A model generated the notes under the pieces. That model had not been told where the DNA came from and did no database searches. It saw nothing but the letters and a program-made list of their open reading frames with translations. From Planctomycetaceae bacterium (GTDB lineage: Bacteria > Planctomycetota > Planctomycetia > Pirellulales > Thermoguttaceae), in assembly GCA_031257725.1 (NCBI GenBank), contig JAIROD010000242.1:1-5628 (forward strand): DNA of 5,628 bases. Direction: 5' to 3'. A program made the position numbers and the translations under genes. Shown here piece after piece: positions 1 through 5,628 of the stretch. Numbering within the stretch: the first letter of the stretch is position 1; each line of letters starts with the position of its first letter.

Positions 1-755
<755 letters not shown>

Positions 756-762
756 ACGAAAA

Positions 763-770
763 CCCTCCTT
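763..770 (-). promoter_or_regulatory. Strong Shine-Dalgarno for the transposase remnant
   Basis: The minus strand reads AAGGAGGG, seven bases before the ATG at 755-753. This near-ideal ribosome binding site fixes 755 as the original transposase start. It supports reading the two open segments on either side of the TAG as one former gene. Confidence 0.75.
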
Positions 771-814
771 GGCTTCTGAAATATTGAATCGGAACGACCA
801 AGAACAAGAAGGGG

Positions 815-847
815 GTTATAGCAGAACCAACGAGGACTATAGCAGAA
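815..847 (-). promoter_or_regulatory. Possible extended -10 promoter of the transposase, in a repeated motif
   Basis: On the minus strand TGCTATAAC (823-815) fits an extended -10 element (TGnTATAAT) about 60 bases upstream of the transposase ATG. A second copy of the core TTCTGCTATA lies exactly 21 bases further upstream (847-838 versus 826-817). No convincing -35 box is seen. The motif could equally be a duplicated binding site in the IS end. This is inference from the consensus alone. Confidence 0.3.
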
Positions 848-971
848 TCGCTGGTAAGCGACAATAGCAATGTAGGAAAAATTTCAAAAAAAAACTACCG
901 ACAATTTTTTTTGAACAGAAAATTGCCACGCGATAAAGGGACGATCAAATTGAGCAATACAGTAGCATTAG

Positions 972-1012
972 GGGGTACCCCGTGTTTTGAGGTTAAGTCG
1001 AACAACGCGGGG
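972..1012. repeat. GC-rich palindrome/hairpin cluster
   Basis: GGGGTACCCC (972-981) is a perfect 10-bp palindrome. Its right half also starts a second inverted repeat: CCCCGTGTTTTG (978-989) against CGAACAACGCGGGG (999-1012), giving an imperfect stem with a short loop. A third imperfect arm continues into GGGGCAAGCCCACG (1009-1022). The composition is much more GC-rich than the flanks. It could be an IS end, a dispersed palindromic repeat or a transcription stop. No T-run follows directly, so a classical terminator is not favoured. Confidence 0.5.
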
Positions 1013-1061
1013 CAAGCCCACGCCGTTAACTTTCGGTAAATCCTGAATATTAGAGATTCCC

Positions 1062-1165
1062 ATTATTATTCAGTAGATTGGTCATGCGATGGTAGGACAT
1101 CAAAAGGTTGCCTAACTTTTGATTGACCGGATGATAACTAATTAGGATTGCTACTGAATAGTTAC
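1062..1165. mobile_element. 104-bp MITE-like inverted-repeat element upstream of aroA
   Basis: The left end ATTATTATTCAGTAG (1062-1076) and the right end CTACTGAATAGTTAC (1151-1165) are inverted copies with 12 of 15 matches. CAGTAG/CTACTG is perfect. Inside, ATCAAAAGGTT and the complement of AACTTTTGAT form the core of a longer imperfect hairpin. The right end is identical over 12 bp to the end of the better-preserved element at 4070-4228. No 8-bp target duplication flanks it (AGATTCCC versus AAACTTTT), and the left end has lost the GTAA terminus, so it looks like an old or rearranged copy. Confidence 0.55.
1065..1096. repeat. 32-bp repeat, copy 1 (upstream of aroA)
   Basis: The sequence ATTATTCAGTAGATTGG followed by GTAGG at 1092-1096 matches 2560-2591 with four mismatches in 32 bases and no gaps. 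It forms the left part of the 1062-1165 element, including part of its terminal inverted repeat. Confidence 0.75.
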
Positions 1166-1169
1166 AAAC

Positions 1170-1215
1170 TTTTTTCGTATTTTCGTGCCATTTTGTGTAT
1201 TTTGTGTGTTTTGTA
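1170..1215. repeat. TTTTGTGT/TTTTCGTG-type dispersed repeat
   Basis: Imperfect tandem units (TTTTCGTG, TTTTGTGTA, TTTTGTGTG, TTTTGTA) fill the sequence just before aroA. On the minus strand they translate as 'NTKHTKYTKWHENTK'. I recognise this as the product of a class of widespread intergenic bacterial repeats (CACGAA/ACACAAA-type), not of a real protein. The related motif ACGCAAAA occurs inside the MITE at 4070-4228. The repeat adds an open but artificial N-terminal extension to aroA. Confidence 0.6.
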
Positions 1216-1217
1216 TT

Positions 1218-1223
1218 GAGAGA
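1218..1223 (+). promoter_or_regulatory. Ribosome binding site selecting the aroA start
   Basis: GAGAGA lies six bases before the GTG at 1230. No comparable site precedes the upstream in-frame GTG at 1185, which sits inside the dispersed repeat. This favours the 1230 start. Confidence 0.5.
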
Positions 1224-1229
1224 AAAATT

Positions 1230-2579
1230 GTGTATCAATCCATCATTCCATTAGGCGGAGCTTTGGATGCGGTCATTGTTTTGCCCGGCTCTAAAAGTAT
1301 GACCAATCGGGCGTTGATTTTGGCGGTGTTGTCGGAAGGAACAACACTGTTGGACGGCGTACTCGATTCAGAGGACACCCAAGTCCTGTTCAACGCATTG
1401 CGTCAACTTGGTCTGGAAATCGAGCATGATTCCAAACTTCATCAAATGCGCGTGGTTGGAGTACGCGGAATTTTCCCCAATCGCCATGCGGAAATCTATG
1501 TCGGAAACAGTGGAACAACTGCACGGTTTTTAACCGCTCTGCTGGCGTTTTCTGACGGAAATTATCGTATCTACGGCAAACCGCGCATGCATGAACGCCC
1601 AATCCGTGATTTGGCAGACGCATTGCAAACGCTCGGCGCAAAAATTTGTTATGAAGAAAAAATCGGTTTTCCTCCATTGTCGTTTTCCGGTAACGTCAAT
1701 CAATTCCCCTTGCCGGTTTCCGACACGATTGTTACGAAGTCGGCGACGGTATCCGGTTCTGTTTCCAGCCAATTTCTGAGCGCATTGCTCATGGCTGCGC
1801 CGTTGGCAACTCAATCAGGTAACGTCGAACTTCATGTTTCAGGAAATCTTGTTTCAAAACCTTATATTCGTATGACGCTTGAAATGATGAAATCGTTTGG
1901 GGTTGTAGCGGAAATAGCGGGAGATTTCGCAACATTCCGGTTTGTGAAGGGAACTGCCTATCAAACACCCCAAACGTATCGGATTGAACCGGATGCGTCG
2001 GGAGCGTCGTATTTTTTAGCGGCGGCGGCGGTTTGCGGCGGTTCCGTAACAATTCCGGGGTTGTCACGGCAAAGTCTGCAAGGTGATATTGCGTTTGCGG
2101 ATTGTCTTGAAAAAATGGGTTGCGATGTGCAATGGCAAACGGATTCGATTACGGTAAGTCGTCCGGTAGAAAAACCGCTGCGGGGAATTTCAGCGGATAT
2201 GAATTCTTTGAGCGATACCGCTCAAACTCTTGCGGCAGTCGCCTTGTTTGCCGAAGGCGCAACTGAAATGACCAATATGGAACATATTCGATTTAAAGAA
2301 ACAGATCGTATTACGGATCTTGCTACGGAATTGCGCCGATTTGGTGCGGTCGTGGAAGAACGCCCCGACGGTTTACGGATTATTCCGCCGCAAAAATTAG
2401 TACCGGCAATTGTTGAAACTTACGACGATCACCGAATGGCAATGAGTTTTGCGGTGGTTGGTTTACGGTTACCCGGTGTGGTGATTAATGACCCGGAATG
2501 TACCCGAAAAACATTTCCCCATTTTTTTAATCTTCTGGACAGTTTGAAAAACACACGTAATTATTCAATAAATTGGTAA
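1230..2579 (+). CDS. aroA: 3-phosphoshikimate 1-carboxyvinyltransferase (EPSP synthase)
   Basis: It transfers the enolpyruvyl group of PEP to shikimate-3-phosphate, the sixth step of the cytoplasmic shikimate pathway to chorismate. From GTG 1230 the protein has 449 residues, normal for the family. Visible motifs are PGSKSMTNRAL (19-29, with Lys22 and Arg27), YVGNSGTTARFL (90-101), RPI (123-125), SGSVSSQFLSALL (175-187), KPYIRMT (210-216), PDASGASYF (254-262), the catalytic Asp in MNSLSD (Asp329), KETDR (356-360, Glu357), DDHRMAMS (399-406) and CTRKTFP (424-430, Lys427). All key residues appear present, so the enzyme should be functional. The upstream GTG at 1185 would add a Cys-rich stretch encoded by the dispersed repeat and is rejected. 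The last residues (NYSINW) and stop are encoded by a repeat shared with the upstream spacer. It stands alone, with no other aro gene in view. The loop residue corresponding to Pro101 of the E. coli enzyme is Phe. Confidence 0.96.
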   Translation: MYQSIIPLGGALDAVIVLPGSKSMTNRALILAVLSEGTTLLDGVLDSEDTQVLFNALRQLGLEIEHDSKLHQMRVVGVRGIFPNRHAEIYVGNSGTTARFLTALLAFSDGNYRIYGKPRMHERPIRDLADALQTLGAKICYEEKIGFPPLSFSGNVNQFPLPVSDTIVTKSATVSGSVSSQFLSALLMAAPLATQSGNVELHVSGNLVSKPYIRMTLEMMKSFGVVAEIAGDFATFRFVKGTAYQTPQTYRIEPDASGASYFLAAAAVCGGSVTIPGLSRQSLQGDIAFADCLEKMGCDVQWQTDSITVSRPVEKPLRGISADMNSLSDTAQTLAAVALFAEGATEMTNMEHIRFKETDRITDLATELRRFGAVVEERPDGLRIIPPQKLVPAIVETYDDHRMAMSFAVVGLRLPGVVINDPECTRKTFPHFFNLLDSLKNTRNYSINW

Positions 2580-2591
2580 TGCGGTGGTAGG
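2560..2591. repeat. 32-bp repeat, copy 2 (across the aroA stop codon)
   Basis: This is the direct-repeat partner of 1065-1096. It contains the aroA stop TAA (2577-2579) in its middle, so the final codons of the gene derive from the repeat. Together the two copies bracket aroA as direct repeats about 1.5 kb apart, which could permit recombinational loss of the gene. Confidence 0.75.
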
Positions 2592-2606
2592 TAACCGCTT
2601 GCCGAC

Positions 2607-2636
2607 GCAACCCTGGTTGCAGATGAAAATCATCTG
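2607..2636. other. Tandem small hairpins
   Basis: GCAACC-CT-GGTTGC (2607-2620) is followed at once by CAGATGA-AAA-TCATCTG (2620-2636). Both stems are perfect. They lie shortly after aroA but lack a following T-run. The second overlaps the PD40-like coding fragment, so it may be incidental. Confidence 0.4.
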
Positions 2637-2742
2637 TTTCGTAATTATCGCGCATCGAAAAAATAATTTTCGTACCGTCATACGAAATATTCGGATCACG
2701 AATCATCCCGTTAGTTTTTTCGAACAAAATTTCATTATTTAT
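2620..2742 (-). pseudogene. Orphan fragment of a PD40/WD40-like beta-propeller protein
   Basis: The minus strand encodes about 41 residues that look like real protein: 'NNEILFEKTNGMIRDPNISY' then 'DGTKIIFSMRDNYETDDFHL'. The '(I)SYDGTKIIFSMRD' core matches the PD40 blade pattern (S-x-DGK-I-FSS-RD). The 'GMIRDP...DDFHL' context resembles the propellers of large secreted planctomycetal proteins of the TolB/HzsA-like type. There is no start or ribosome binding site. Beyond both ends the frame runs into the 32-bp repeat and the terminator-like hairpin, so this is a stranded gene fragment within the repeat element rather than a small gene. Family assignment is by motif recall only. Confidence 0.5.
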
Positions 2743-2770
2743 AGAGCCGCAACCTTCCGGTTGCGGCTCT
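2743..2770. terminator. Strong hairpin between convergent aroA and BNR genes
   Basis: AGAGCCGCAACC (2743-2754) and GGTTGCGGCTCT (2759-2770) form a perfect 12-bp stem around a TTCC loop. It lies between the ends of two convergent genes (aroA ends 2579, the BNR gene ends 2833), the place expected for a shared terminator. Neither strand has a clean T-run after the stem, so termination would be atypical. It may instead be a dispersed palindromic repeat. Confidence 0.5.
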
Positions 2771-2832
2771 GAATGGACCGCTCCTCAAATTCAATTCGTC
2801 AAACGCCAAGGGCATGACTGAATAGTTATGAT

Positions 2833-4020
2833 TTATTTTATTGATCTGAAATTTTTTACCCTGTGAAAGGTCAGGTAATTTGCATTGTGATAGGTATCTG
2901 CTCCTCCTGCTTCGTCATCGTATCCTGTTCTTGAAAGAAAGATCAGGTCGTCGCCGTCAAATTGCAGGTCAATATATTGCCATCCGTGTGTTATGGCGTC
3001 GGGATGCTGTAGCAGTATTTTGTGTGTTGTCCAGTTTCTCAAGTCGGGCGAACTTTTCAATGCAACGATGTTCCTAACCCAACCTGTCCCCCTTTTGGCT
3101 GTTGCTGCCCGGTTGTCGTCCGTCAAAATGTTTACGATGCTCCAATACCTTTGCGAATCGGGATCGTACTTGATGGTAAACCTGGTGGATGCGCCCTCGA
3201 AAGGGACGTATTGGGTATCAGGATCAAAAGTCAGTGTTTTCCCGTCGTTGCCGACTTTCAGGAAGGCGGCATACTCGTTGTAGCCCGAGGTCAAATTTAT
3301 CCGCATGGCTATCCAAAGTTGTCCGTCCCTGTCCGCTACCGGTACTCCTTCTATCCATGAAAACACTCGTCCGTCAAGGTGACGCGTGTTGCGCTCCACT
3401 GCATTGGTCATGGTCCAGTTATCTGCATTCAGCAAATCGGCATCTACAGGAGCCGAAATAAGACAAACCTGTCCCCAACCCCTGTTAAAAGCCCTCCATA
3501 CTCTGCCGTTATGAATGAGCGCAGCGTTCTGCTCGCTGTATTTTCCTGTAAAGAGCAAGCCGGTGGTGTTGCTGTCGGAAACAGACCATGTGCGTCCCCC
3601 GTCCGTAGATTTTTTGATGACGATGTCGCCGTTTTCGCTTGTAGTACCGAGAGTATAAAGGACATTGTCGTGGACAAACATAGCGGAAAAGTATTGATTG
3701 TCTGCCACGGACAGATATTCCCAATGCTCGCCTTTGTCCGTCGAACGGAAGAAAATCGTATGAAGCTTGGGGAAATACATTTTGCCGTCGTCAATATCGG
3801 TTGGTTTACGCACAGTGCTGAATATCTCATGCGAAGCCAGATAAGTTCCGTCAGGCAGGATACACAAACTTGGCGAACCGATATAAATCCCCGTATATTT
3901 GGGGATATGGTTCACAATCGCCCCCAGTGGTTTATCCGGCGGTTCGGATGGAGAATCACCGAATGAAACGGAAATACAAAAAACAAGGCACATCGTAAGA
4001 AAAATTGGAACGTGTTTCAT
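2833..4020 (-). CDS. Secreted sialidase-fold (BNR/Asp-box) protein
   Basis: A predicted exported beta-propeller protein of 395 residues, probably acting on glycans outside the cytoplasm. Residues 1-21 (MKHVPIFLTMCLVFCISVSFG) form a signal peptide with a likely cleavage site just after. Asp-box motifs are STDKGEHW (93-100) and STDGGRTW (138-145), with a degenerate SSPDLRNW at 323-330. 'GSPSLCILPDGTYLASHEIF' (48-67) and the C-terminal 'YIDLQFDGDDLIFLSRTGYDD' region and 'YHNANYLTFHRVKNF' are typical of bacterial sialidase-family proteins. I could not assign the Arg triad or the Tyr/Glu nucleophile of GH33, so true exo-sialidase activity is unproven. The start at 4020 is chosen over ATG 4059 because it begins the signal peptide and has a Shine-Dalgarno. 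A MITE-like insertion lies about 50 bases upstream, where a promoter would be expected. Confidence 0.85.
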   Translation of the reverse strand: MKHVPIFLTMCLVFCISVSFGDSPSEPPDKPLGAIVNHIPKYTGIYIGSPSLCILPDGTYLASHEIFSTVRKPTDIDDGKMYFPKLHTIFFRSTDKGEHWEYLSVADNQYFSAMFVHDNVLYTLGTTSENGDIVIKKSTDGGRTWSVSDSNTTGLLFTGKYSEQNAALIHNGRVWRAFNRGWGQVCLISAPVDADLLNADNWTMTNAVERNTRHLDGRVFSWIEGVPVADRDGQLWIAMRINLTSGYNEYAAFLKVGNDGKTLTFDPDTQYVPFEGASTRFTIKYDPDSQRYWSIVNILTDDNRAATAKRGTGWVRNIVALKSSPDLRNWTTHKILLQHPDAITHGWQYIDLQFDGDDLIFLSRTGYDDEAGGADTYHNANYLTFHRVKNFRSIK

Positions 4021-4028
4021 TTTTGAAA

Positions 4029-4034
4029 CCTTTC
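4029..4034 (-). promoter_or_regulatory. Ribosome binding site of the BNR gene
   Basis: GAAAGG on the minus strand sits eight bases before the ATG at 4020. The in-frame ATG at 4059 has no such site, so this decides the start. Confidence 0.55.
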
Positions 4035-4061
4035 TGAAAAAAAATTGGTTGAAAATCATCT

Positions 4062-4236
4062 ACTGAAATGTAACTATTCAGTCGAATGTTGTCATTTATT
4101 TTTTTACCGCGTAACATGCGAAAAAAACGCAAAAGTTCACGAAAAGTTAGTTTTTTTATTATTTTGTGTTCATTTTGCGTCTTTCGCGGTAAAATAAAAA
4201 AACAAAAATCATTCAACTGAATAATTACACTGAAAT
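4062..4236. mobile_element. 159-bp MITE-like element with 8-bp target-site duplication
   Basis: The element spans 4070-4228. Its ends are GTAACTATTCAGTCGAATG (4070-4088) and CATTCAACTGAATAATTAC (4210-4228), inverted copies with 17 of 19 matches. Immediately outside both ends is the identical octamer ACTGAAAT (4062-4069 and 4229-4236), a perfect target-site duplication. It encodes no protein. GTAA...TTAC termini and 8-bp duplications are known hallmarks of the IS66 family, so mobilisation in trans by an IS66-type transposase is inferred. The interior is a second, nested inverted repeat. The element separates the BNR gene from the end of the DUF1559 gene and may supply or block promoter sequence for the BNR gene. 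Confidence 0.85.
4102..4194. repeat. Nested palindrome inside the MITE (ACGCAAAA-type repeat)
   Basis: TTTTACCGCG (4102-4111) and CGCGGTAAAA (4185-4194) are perfect inverted copies. Further in, GCGAAAAAAACGCAAAA (4118-4134) faces TTTTGCGTCTTTCGC (4173-4187), whose complement is GCGAAAGACGCAAAA. The AT-rich loop contains T and A runs. This resembles the widespread 'CGCGAAAGACGCAAA' intergenic repeats of many bacteria, apparently captured between GTAA-type transposon ends. Confidence 0.75.
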
Positions 4237-4319
4237 TTTTCCCGCCGAGCAAACGGAGCAGGGAAACCGCCCCGTCAACTCGACTGGTTCACAAACTACT
4301 TTAAAATGCAGTTACAAAT

Positions 4320-5498
4320 TTAATCCAATGTAACAGTTTTTCCATCTTCGACATCGCTGAACGGCACAAGAATTCTTTCGACCGGAGTTGCTACACTGAC
4401 ACCGCGCACAACACCGTCACCAAAAAGAAAAGGACAAATTCCCGGATAGTAACTTCCAAATCCACACTCAAAAGCGCCGGCATTGGGTCTGTCATTCGGA
4501 CTGATTGCCAACGGTCACCAAACCGGAGTACTTAATAAACTCGAATGCCAATGAGCAACTGATCTTGCCATTGCGGGTGTTATATATTCAGACGCTGCCC
4601 ACCTTGTTCCCAAATAGGAACAGTCACCCGCATGGGCACCACTTGTGTCACCTGATTTATTACATATTCCTAGATTGGCCAGTGGAATATGTTTTTCACC
4701 GACAAAGAATTGATTACTTGTTCCGTCAGTAATTCTTGCAAAAGTATCTCTGGGACGCCATTGGGCAGCATTACCAATAGAACGACGAAAAGGACCACGC
4801 ATTACTTCAGCCTCCAGACCATCGACAGAGATATCCAACCAATGATTATTGCATTTTCTTTCAGCTAAAGTTGCCCAGCCTTGCCCGAGACAGACAAACC
4901 CATAATCTGTTTGTGGTCCAGGTCGGCAATTTGTGTAAGTACTACCGGCAGTCAGACCATTGTTGGTGATGAGCGGACCACCTCCGCCTCCTCGACGAGT
5001 GGGACAACGCAAAATAGATACGGAACCGAATGCGTTACGGTATTCATTATTCATGAGTACACCGCTGGTTCCGCCGCTTCCGGAGGCACCAATCCACCAA
5101 TTTTCGTCTAACTCATATTGGAGACCACGTGCCATGAGAAATTCATACAGCGGTGTTTGTTCCATAAATGGGTAAAGCAACCCCCAAAAACTAACAGTAC
5201 CATTCCCAATTGCCGCTGGCGTCAATCCGTCGTGGGTATCGTGGAAATTGTGAATTCCGATACCGATTTGTTTTAAGTGGTTAGCACATTGCATTCGTCT
5301 TGCCGCTTCGCGCGCCGCCTGAACCGCTGGCAACAAGAGTGCGATTAGCACCCCGATAATCGCAATCACCACAAGAAGTTCGACCAATGTAAAGCCGAAC
5401 CGCAAAGCATTGGAAAGATGTGTGAATTTTGCGGAAAACCGTTGGAAAACCGAACACTTTTCACTCGGGAGCGTTTTCCGTTTGTGGGCGATGGTCAA
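4320..5498 (-). pseudogene. DUF1559 prepilin-like protein interrupted by an in-frame TGA
   Basis: This is a planctomycetal DUF1559 family protein: pseudopilin-like, membrane-anchored by its N-terminal helix, function unknown. From TTG 5498, basic residues 1-34 precede the prepilin peptidase site G35|FTLVE with Glu40 at +5, then a hydrophobic helix (41-60) and PAVQAAREAARRMQC (57-71). SILRCPTRRGGGGG (161-174) and ITDGTSNQFFVGEK (256-269) are family landmarks. TGA at 4515-4517 ends the frame after residue 327. The same frame continues with PLAISPNDRPNAGAF and the family's terminal block FGSYYPGICPFLFGDG (347-362) to TAA 4320-4322, so a single point change (for example CGA to TGA) truncates the gene. 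The usual HPG is YPG here. A truncated, still-exported product of 327 residues is possible. The TTG start has only a weak GAAAG upstream; no better start exists before the cleavage site. Confidence 0.85.
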
Positions 5499-5510
5499 GG
5501 TTGTTCTTTC

Positions 5511-5523
5511 GCCCTGAAAGGGC
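5511..5523. repeat. Small perfect hairpin upstream of the DUF1559 gene
   Basis: GCCCT-GAA-AGGGC is a perfect 5-bp stem with a 3-base loop, starting 13 bases before the chosen TTG start. It resembles a common dispersed 'GCCCTGAAAGGGC' motif. If transcribed it would sit just before the ribosome binding region. Confidence 0.45.
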
Positions 5524-5594
5524 AGTAGATTAATTGAGAGTGGAACATGGATTGTTGAGAGTATCGTAAAGCGGAATGATGGATATGGGGGCGT

Positions 5595-5628
5595 GTAATC
5601 CGCGTCTGAACGATGATTTTAATGATTG
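5595..5628. repeat. Probable end of a dispersed intergenic repeat at the window edge
   Basis: GTGTAATCCGCGTCTGAACG followed by ATGATTTTAATGATTG resembles widespread bacterial intergenic repeats of the 'AATCATxAAAATCAT..TCTGAAC' and 'GTGTAATCCGTG' type. No start or coding signal is present. The repeat is cut by the window edge, so its extent is unknown. Recognition is from memory. Confidence 0.35.

Larger units (their letters stand above)
756..1061. other. Gene-free stretch between transposase start and aroA-side repeats
   Basis: No credible coding region is present here on either strand. It contains the transposase Shine-Dalgarno and candidate promoter, an AT-rich part with homopolymer A and T runs (871-925) including the inverted repeat CAATTTT/AAAATTG (902-908/919-925), and a GC-rich palindrome cluster (972-1012). 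The outer end of the original IS should lie here, but its terminal repeat cannot be fixed because the other end is outside the window. Confidence 0.6.
2557..2829. mobile_element. Repeat element overlapping the 3' end of aroA (GTAA-ended, degenerate)
   Basis: The left end GTAATTATTCAA (2557-2568) matches GTAACTATTCAG at 10 of 12 bases. The right end CTGAATAGTTAT (2818-2829) is an inverted copy. Bases 2560-2591 match 1065-1096 at 28 of 32 positions, in the same orientation. The interior holds two small hairpins, a PD40-like coding fragment and a strong hairpin. The flanking 8-mers differ (AAACACAC versus GATTTATT), so no target duplication survives. It may be a composite of two partial copies rather than one element. 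The first 23 bases serve as the aroA C-terminal codons and stop. Confidence 0.45.

Noticed and set aside
1108..1180. Sigma-70 promoter for aroA (TTGACC at 1123-1128, TTGCCT at 1108-1113)
   Set aside because: No -10 hexamer occurs at an acceptable spacing from either box; the best pairings are poor.
1050..1238. 62-codon minus-strand frame before aroA ('NTKHTKYTKWHENTK')
   Set aside because: It is the translation of dispersed repeats and the inverted-repeat element. Spurious proteins of this type are common in bacterial annotation.
1062..2829. aroA as cargo of a single transposon bounded by the two flanking repeat elements
   Set aside because: The outer flanks (AGATTCCC and GATTTATT) are not a target duplication, aroA looks like an ordinary housekeeping gene, and no transposase is linked.
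3379..3966. 195-codon open frame on the + strand
   Set aside because: It lies wholly antisense to the BNR gene, has no family motifs or ribosome binding site, and the minus frame has a signal peptide and Asp-boxes.
4237..4319. Small gene or terminator downstream of the DUF1559 gene
   Set aside because: No start with a ribosome binding site, no hairpin followed by a T-run, and no recognisable protein motif in either strand.

Overview
The window most likely comes from a member of the Planctomycetota with moderate GC content. The clearest sign is the minus-strand gene at 4320-5498. It has the DUF1559 architecture: a prepilin-type GFTLVE start, the 'LLLPAVQAAREAARRMQC' helix, 'ITDGTSN..VGEK', and a C-terminal '(H/Y)PG..xFxFxDG' block. 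This family is hugely expanded in planctomycetes. A secreted BNR/sialidase-like protein and a fragment resembling planctomycetal PD40 propellers agree with that. The assignment is inferred from family content only; there is no rRNA or other marker.

Layout from left to right. (1) 1-54 is a perfect TGT microsatellite. It abuts, and on the minus strand is read as the tail of, a broken IS4-family transposase (1-755, minus). This remnant has an intact start and Shine-Dalgarno, one in-frame TAG, and a deletion joining the first catalytic-Asp region to the extreme C-terminus, so the rest of the DDE core is gone. (2) 756-1229 is non-coding and repeat-rich. It holds a possible transposase promoter, a GC-rich palindrome cluster, a 104-bp imperfect inverted-repeat element, and a TTTTGTGT-type dispersed repeat running up to the aroA start. 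(3) 1230-2579 (+) is an apparently intact aroA (EPSP synthase). (4) 2557-2832 is the convergent spacer. It contains a second repeat element overlapping the end of aroA, a short orphan coding fragment (PD40-like), and a strong 12-bp-stem hairpin between the two gene ends. (5) 2833-4020 (minus) is a secreted BNR/Asp-box sialidase-fold protein. (6) 4062-4236 is a well-defined 159-bp MITE-like element with 19-bp terminal inverted repeats and a perfect 8-bp target-site duplication. (7) 4320-5498 (minus) is the DUF1559 gene with one in-frame TGA near its 3' end. (8) 5499-5628 is upstream sequence with two short repeat-like pieces.

The genes do not form a pathway or operon. aroA stands alone on the + strand, and the others are independent minus-strand units. 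The theme is small mobile and repetitive DNA: three elements with GTAACTATTCAG-type ends occupy the spacer upstream of aroA, the spacer downstream of aroA and the spacer upstream of the BNR gene. Two of the four larger genes carry a premature in-frame stop. The most informative observation is the MITE with intact target duplication. Its GTAA...TTAC ends and 8-bp duplication match the hallmarks of IS66-family transposition. I did not find evidence of a defence system, CRISPR array, RNA gene or biosynthetic cluster.
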